NCBI GenBank assembly: GCA_023435335.1
Contig: JAEYRU010000100.1
Location: forward strand, 1 to 17,718
Source: Pseudomonadota bacterium
GTDB taxonomy: Bacteria > Pseudomonadota > Alphaproteobacteria > Rhizobiales > Rhizobiaceae
Length of the DNA stretch: 17,718 bases
Reading direction: 5' to 3'
The notes under the pieces were generated by a model that saw only the letters and a list, made by a program, of their open reading frames with translations, did no database searches and was not told the DNA's origin. Both the position numbers and the translations under genes were made by a program. This document shows, piece after piece, positions 14,479-17,718 of this stretch (the stretch's first letter is position 1; every line of letters begins with the position of its first letter).

Positions 14479-14952
14479 ATGACGGTTCAGAATCGCCACA
14501 TCCGGGGGCTCCCGGACGATCTCCTTTTGCCGCGCGACACCAGCCGTTCGGTGCCTATCATGCTGGTGCGCGCGCGAGACGCGGTGATATCGCGGTTCCG
14601 TCCCCTCCTTGCGCGCTTCGAGCTCAGCGAACAGCAATGGCGCGTCCTCCGGGTGCTCGGCGAGGTCGACTGTCTCGAGGCACGCGAAGTGGCCGAGCGC
14701 GCCTGCGTGCTGGCGCCAAGCCTCACCCGAATCCTGAAGTTGCTGGAGGAGCGCGGCTTCGTCACCCGCCGCGGCGATCCGGACGACCGTCGGCGCATCC
14801 TCCTGTCGATCACGCCCCGCGGCATGGAGCTGCTGGCCACCATGACCCGCGACGCCTCCGCAAGCTATGCCGAGTTCGTGGAGAAATTCGGCGCCGAGCG
14901 TGTCGATATCCTGCTCGACATGCTTGCCGACCTGGTCGAACTCAGGAAATAG
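14479..14952 (+). CDS. hpaR: MarR-family regulator, HpaR-like
   Basis: Winged-helix transcription factor of 157 residues, probably a dimeric repressor released by a phenolic ligand. RSVPIMLVRARDAVISRFRP (23-42) and LSEQQWRVLRVLGEVDCLEA (49-68) are typical of the HpaR group that controls homoprotocatechuate pathways. The recognition helix lies around ACVLAPSLTRILKLLEERGF (75-94) and the wing around DPDDRRRILLSITPRG (100-115). It lies directly upstream of an FAH-fold hydrolase and a zeta-GST isomerase in the same direction, so it probably regulates them and itself. A short inverted repeat CGCCG-6-CGGCG (14436-14451) upstream of its ATG could be an operator, but this is weak. The ligand may be gentisate or homogentisate rather than homoprotocatechuate. 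Confidence 0.85.
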   Translation: MTVQNRHIRGLPDDLLLPRDTSRSVPIMLVRARDAVISRFRPLLARFELSEQQWRVLRVLGEVDCLEAREVAERACVLAPSLTRILKLLEERGFVTRRGDPDDRRRILLSITPRGMELLATMTRDASASYAEFVEKFGAERVDILLDMLADLVELRK

Positions 14953-14976
14953 CCAAACCGTCCGACAGGGAGAAAC

Positions 14977-15681
14977 ATGCCGAACCTGGCTTTCGAGGCG
15001 CCGCCCGTGGCTACCGTTGCGATTGCCGGCGCACCGCAGCGCTTTCCCGTGCGCCGCATCTTCTGCGTCGGCCGCAACTATGCGGAGCATTCGCGCGAGA
15101 TGGGCGGCGACCCGGCGCGCGAGCCGCCCTTCTTCTTCACCAAGCCGGCCGACGCGGTTGCAGGCAGCGGTACCGTGATCCCTTACCCGCCGCTGACGCG
15201 GAACCTGCACCACGAGATCGAGCTGGTGGTGGCGATCGGCAAGCGCGGACGCAACATTGCGTCGGCCGATGCGCTCGACCACGTCTGGGGCTACGGCGTC
15301 GGCATCGACCTGACCCGCCGCGACCTGCAGGACGTTGCGAAGAAGGCCGGTCGCCCCTGGGACTGGAGCAAGGGGTTCGATCATTCGGCACCCTGCGGCC
15401 CGCTGCTGCCGGCGGCGCGGGCGCCCTCCCCGTCATCCGGCCGCATCTGGCTCTCCGTCAACGGCGAACGGCGCCAGGAGGGCGACCTGGCCGACATGGT
15501 CTGGCCGGTCGCCGACATCATCTCGATCGCCAGCAATTCCGTGGAACTCAAGCCTGGCGACCTCATCTTCACCGGCACGCCGGCGGGCGTGGGGGCACTC
15601 GGTCCCGGCGACCGCGTCGAAGGCGGCGTCGACGGCATCGGCACAATTTCGATCACCATCGGCAAGGAGGCATCCGGTTGA
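14977..15681 (+). CDS. Fumarylacetoacetate-hydrolase-fold protein, probable fumarylpyruvate hydrolase
   Basis: Metal-dependent C-C hydrolase of 234 residues, the size of the short FAH-fold enzymes. Motifs run in order: FCVGRNYAEHSREMG (29-43), FFTKPADAV (53-61), HHEIELVVAIGKRGRNI (78-94) and GYGVGIDLTRRDLQ (105-118). SKGFDHSAPCGP (131-142) and GDLIFTGTPAGVG (194-206) complete the set. E80, E82 and D111 form the expected metal site. Paired with the maleylacetoacetate/maleylpyruvate isomerase that follows, the best reading is fumarylpyruvate hydrolase of the gentisate pathway (NagK-like), yielding fumarate and pyruvate. Other ring-cleavage products remain possible. Its stop overlaps the isomerase start by 4 bases, and it begins 24 bases after the MarR gene with AGGGAG in front of the ATG. 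Confidence 0.87.
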   Translation: MPNLAFEAPPVATVAIAGAPQRFPVRRIFCVGRNYAEHSREMGGDPAREPPFFFTKPADAVAGSGTVIPYPPLTRNLHHEIELVVAIGKRGRNIASADALDHVWGYGVGIDLTRRDLQDVAKKAGRPWDWSKGFDHSAPCGPLLPAARAPSPSSGRIWLSVNGERRQEGDLADMVWPVADIISIASNSVELKPGDLIFTGTPAGVGALGPGDRVEGGVDGIGTISITIGKEASG

Positions 15682-16328
15682 GCGAGCTCGTCCTGCACAA
15701 CTACTTCCGCTCGTCCACTTCGTACCGGGTGAGGATCGCGCTGGCGATGAAGGGGCTGCCCTACCGCTACGTCGCGCACCACCTGCGCCACGGCGGGCAT
15801 CGGGCGGCCGACTATCTCGCGGTCAACCCGCAAGGGCTGGTCCCGGCGCTCGTGCTGGAGGACGGCACGATGATCGCGCAGTCGCTGGCGATCCTCGAAT
15901 ATCTCGAGGAGACGACACCGCAGCCGCCGCTGCTCCCCGCCGACCCGAGGGGTCGCGCGCGGGTGCGCATGCTTTCGCAGATGATCGGCTGCGACATCCA
16001 TCCGGTGAACAACCTGCGCATCCTCAACGCGCTCCGCTCGCGCTACGGCGCAGACGACACCGAGATCGCCGACTGGTTCCGGCACTGGGTGAACGAGACC
16101 TTCGTTCCGCTGGAGGCCATGCTTGCGGCAAGCCCGGAGACCGGCGCCTTCTGCCACGGGCACGAGCCGGGCATGGCCGACATCTGCCTCGTCGCGCAGG
16201 TTGCCAACAACTCGCGCTTCAACGTCGACATGACGCCCTACCCGACGATCGGCCGCATCCGCGACGCCTGCATGGAGATACCCGCCTTCGTGGACGCCGC
16301 GCCGGCGAGGCAGCCCGACGCCGAGTGA
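15678..16328 (+). CDS. maiA: Maleylacetoacetate/maleylpyruvate isomerase (zeta-class GST)
   Basis: Glutathione-dependent cis-trans isomerase of 216 residues, turning maleylpyruvate or maleylacetoacetate into the fumaryl isomer. The zeta-class N terminus is readable as YFRSSTSYRVRIALAMKG (9-26), with SST (12-14) where many family members have SSC, so the usual cysteine is a threonine. NPQGLVPAL (50-58), QSLAILEYLEE (68-78), DIHPVNNLRILNAL (106-119) and ADICLVAQVANN (167-178) are all family-typical. The start is TTG at 15678, overlapping the upstream TGA as TTGA, with AAGGAGG (15664-15670) 7 bases before it; no ATG lies nearby. It shares its product with the FAH-fold gene as next step. No gentisate or homogentisate dioxygenase is in the window. 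Confidence 0.92.
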   Translation: MSELVLHNYFRSSTSYRVRIALAMKGLPYRYVAHHLRHGGHRAADYLAVNPQGLVPALVLEDGTMIAQSLAILEYLEETTPQPPLLPADPRGRARVRMLSQMIGCDIHPVNNLRILNALRSRYGADDTEIADWFRHWVNETFVPLEAMLAASPETGAFCHGHEPGMADICLVAQVANNSRFNVDMTPYPTIGRIRDACMEIPAFVDAAPARQPDAE

Positions 16329-16331
16329 AAG

Positions 16332-16380
16332 AGCCGCCGCGCCGGGAACCGACGCGGCGGCTGGCTCGGGAGGACGAGCC
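16332..16380. terminator. Double hairpin between convergent maiA and hydrolase genes
   Basis: AGCCGCCGCG (16332-16341) pairs perfectly with CGCGGCGGCT (16353-16362), 10 bp with an 11-base loop. Immediately after, GGCTCG (16363-16368) pairs with CGAGCC (16375-16380). The pair fills the 56-base gap between two convergent stops, so bidirectional termination is likely although no U run follows either stem. Confidence 0.65.
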
Positions 16381-16384
16381 GGCA

Positions 16385-17338
16385 TCAGTTGCCCCTGGTC
16401 TGCTCCTCGACCTGTCCGGCCCAGGTGGGCGCATTGCTCTTGCCGTCGAGGAAGGGCAGCACCGCATGGACCAGCTCCGGCGCCATGAAGGCCTCGTAGT
16501 GCGTGAGGTCCGGCAGGATCGCGAGCCTGACCTCGGCCTTGTGCTCGCGCTGCCAGCCGGCATCCTTCAAGCCGCCGCCAAGAAGCTGATAGAACTCGAC
16601 GATGTGCTCGGGCCGGAACATGTCGCTGTCGCCGTAGACAAGCATGACGGGCATCTTCAGCGTCCGGACCTCTTCGGCCCAGTTGAAGGGCTTGCGCATC
16701 AGGGCGCCCATATTGTCCAGCAGCTTCGGGAACTCGCCCGGGTCCGGCGCGATCGCGGCATAGGACTGGTACATCGGCGTGTCCTTCATGAACTCGGCCA
16801 TGGCCGAGCCGACCTGCGCCTGCTGCGGCAGCATTTCGGGGAAGAAGCCATCCTGGGCGAAGCCCGCCGACGCGACGACCAGCCGCCGCACCGCTTGCGG
16901 ATGCTGGATCGCCAGCCGCAGCGCGTTCGTCCCGCCGAACGAGTAGCCCAGCACATCGACCTGCTCGTAGCCGAGTTCCCTGACGACTACCGCGAGGTCG
17001 TCGCCGATGGCGATGGGGTCGATCTCGCGATCCCCGAGCTGGGTACGGCCATGGCCATGCAGGTCGACGCCGATCACCTGGCGGTGTTCCGTCAGCAGCG
17101 GGAAGATCGGGGCGAACATGTCGATCGACCCGAGTCCGCCGTGGAGCAGCAGCAGCGGTTCGCCCTCGCCGTGGATCTCGTAGTAGTAGCGCACGCCGTT
17201 GGCTTCGACATGGCCGCTTTTCGTTGGAGCGGGTTTGATCATCTGCGTCATGTTCGTCTCCTCAGCAATCGATGGTGCGGGCGTCGCGATCGCAGCGGCA
17301 GCGGCAGCGAGCACGGCGAATATCGTCGATCTCAGCAT
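16385..17338 (-). CDS. Alpha/beta hydrolase with signal peptide
   Basis: Serine hydrolase of 317 residues, probably exported to the periplasm. It starts MLRSTIFAVLAAAAAAIATP, a signal peptide with one Arg, an alanine-rich core and a likely cleavage after SIA at residue 25. The oxyanion region is LLLHGGLGS (63-71). The nucleophile elbow GYSFGG (131-136) contains S133; the acid is D237 or D239 in YGDSD, and the histidine is H280 in DLTHYEAF. VDLHGHGRTQ (91-100) is a typical strand-loop. The start at 17338 has GGGAGA about 7 bases upstream. MTQMIKPAP at residue 30 would give a cytosolic form. The substrate is unknown; it may be an esterase or a lactone/ester hydrolase. The signal peptide argues against membership of the neighbouring cytosolic aromatic pathway. 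Confidence 0.85.
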   Translation of the reverse strand: MLRSTIFAVLAAAAAAIATPAPSIAEETNMTQMIKPAPTKSGHVEANGVRYYYEIHGEGEPLLLLHGGLGSIDMFAPIFPLLTEHRQVIGVDLHGHGRTQLGDREIDPIAIGDDLAVVVRELGYEQVDVLGYSFGGTNALRLAIQHPQAVRRLVVASAGFAQDGFFPEMLPQQAQVGSAMAEFMKDTPMYQSYAAIAPDPGEFPKLLDNMGALMRKPFNWAEEVRTLKMPVMLVYGDSDMFRPEHIVEFYQLLGGGLKDAGWQREHKAEVRLAILPDLTHYEAFMAPELVHAVLPFLDGKSNAPTWAGQVEEQTRGN

Positions 17339-17395
17339 GTTCTCTCTCCCATGGCTCCGGCAGTCCGCCGGCGTGGATACCGCTAGGACGGGCCG

Positions 17396-17432
17396 GCTGC
17401 GCGGAAGCCGACTGGCCCGCAGCATTTTTTTT
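17396..17432 (+). terminator. Intrinsic-terminator-like hairpin with T8
   Basis: GCTGCG (17396-17401) pairs with CGCAGC (17418-17423), and two more G-C pairs form inside past a bulged C. The stem is followed by A and eight T (17425-17432). It would stop rightward transcription upstream of a gene that is read leftward. On the opposite strand the same bases give an A tract upstream of the hydrolase gene. Confidence 0.55.
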
Positions 17433-17577
17433 CGGCCACAGCCGAGAGTCACCCAACCTGCTCCGTTACCACGCCCGGCATTCAGCCGTCTGGCCATTGA
17501 GTTGCGCCTTTCGCGAGGATCGCTGCGCGATCCCGCTGGGCGCTGTCGCCATGATCGCTTCGCGACCAGGCTGGGAA

Positions 17578-17635
17578 GACGGGCGGCCGTCCGGACGCTC
17601 ATCTTAGTAACAGTGCGACCTTACGGCCGCCCGTC
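17578..17635. repeat. 13-bp perfect inverted repeat
   Basis: GACGGGCGGCCGT (17578-17590) and ACGGCCGCCCGTC (17623-17635) are exact reverse complements separated by 32 bases. The left arm also overlaps the palindrome CGTCCGGACG (17588-17597), and CGTCCGG recurs at the end of the right arm. No transposase or integrase is visible beside it. Confidence 0.7.
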
Positions 17636-17718
17636 CGGTGGCTTGCCCGGATGCACGTGGATCCCGCTTCGCTCCCTCCCGGGAGCTTCGCAGGACGCCG
17701 CTCGGCAGGCATTAACGC

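Larger units (their letters stand above)
17339..17718. other. Structured intergenic region, no gene recognised
   Basis: These 380 bases to the window edge hold no reading frame that I recognise as a protein. They contain the leader and promoter region of the leftward hydrolase gene, a hairpin with eight T at 17396-17432, a 6-bp hairpin GATCGC-TGC-GCGATC (17518-17532), a 13-bp inverted repeat (17578-17635) and a palindrome CTCCCGGGAG (17676-17685). An open frame starting at the ATG at 17651 runs off the edge but has no ribosome site. Confidence 0.6.

Noticed and set aside
14232..15677. Long rightward frame continuous with the isomerase
   Set aside because: Only the part from the TTG at 15678 is a real protein; upstream it is an arginine-rich out-of-frame reading of ALDH, marR and FAH genes, so it is not a giant fusion.
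15335..17386. Open frame of 683 codons on the plus strand
   Set aside because: It crosses three real genes in other frames and shows no domain; it also runs antisense over the signal-peptide hydrolase.
17272..17607. Plus-strand frame of 111 codons at the right end
   Set aside because: No ribosome site or recognisable family, and it overlaps the start of the leftward hydrolase gene and the T8 hairpin.
1..17718. CRISPR, prophage, insertion sequence, tRNA or rRNA
   Set aside because: No regularly spaced direct repeats, transposase, integrase, cloverleaf or rRNA-like sequence was seen on either strand by reading; a covariance-model scan could still find a small RNA.

Overview
The window looks like an ordinary chromosomal segment of a GC-rich alphaproteobacterium, most likely Hyphomicrobiales near Mesorhizobium/Phyllobacteriaceae. 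That placement is inferred from protein style: a 205-residue S4, an FMN-riboswitch-controlled RibN riboflavin importer of the rhizobial type, a 403-residue NADP isocitrate dehydrogenase of the eukaryote-like class, and a rpsD / murI / trmJ / icd neighbourhood. I recognise no insertion sequence, prophage, CRISPR array, tRNA or rRNA.

Layout. 1-1108: 3' part of an MFS (Bcr/CflA-type) drug exporter, convergent with ttcA. 1119-4858: a leftward block of translation and wall genes, ttcA (tRNA 2-thiocytidine), rpsD (S4) with its own terminator, a 62-residue DUF3008 protein, murI (glutamate racemase) and trmJ (tRNA 2'-O-methyltransferase); murI and trmJ overlap by 4 nt. 4933-5292: a TfoX N-terminal-domain protein, divergent from trmJ. 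5450-6334: an epoxide-hydrolase-like alpha/beta hydrolase, leftward. 6408-7516: an FMN riboswitch, a hairpin that masks a ribosome binding site, and ribN. 7653-9518: icd and a glutathione S-transferase. 9557-10792: a ferredoxin-reductase-like flavoprotein, leftward. 10972-14409: deoC and a two-domain ALDH16-type aldehyde dehydrogenase. 14479-16328: a HpaR-type MarR regulator, a fumarylacetoacetate-hydrolase-fold protein and a zeta-GST isomerase. 16385-17338: a probably exported alpha/beta hydrolase, leftward. 17339-17718: no gene recognised, but several inverted repeats.

How the genes fit together. FMN should shut off RibN through the riboswitch, apparently by hiding the Shine-Dalgarno sequence. 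DeoC releases acetaldehyde from deoxyribose 5-phosphate, and the adjacent aldehyde dehydrogenase is placed to oxidise it. The MarR/FAH/isomerase trio matches the lower gentisate (maleylpyruvate to fumarylpyruvate to fumarate plus pyruvate) or homogentisate branch, but the ring-cleaving dioxygenase is not in the window.

I do not see a convincing wholly new system. The items most worth a second look are the ribN expression platform, the deoC-ALDH16 pair with its catalytically dead second domain, the aromatic module without a dioxygenase, and the structured right-hand intergenic region.
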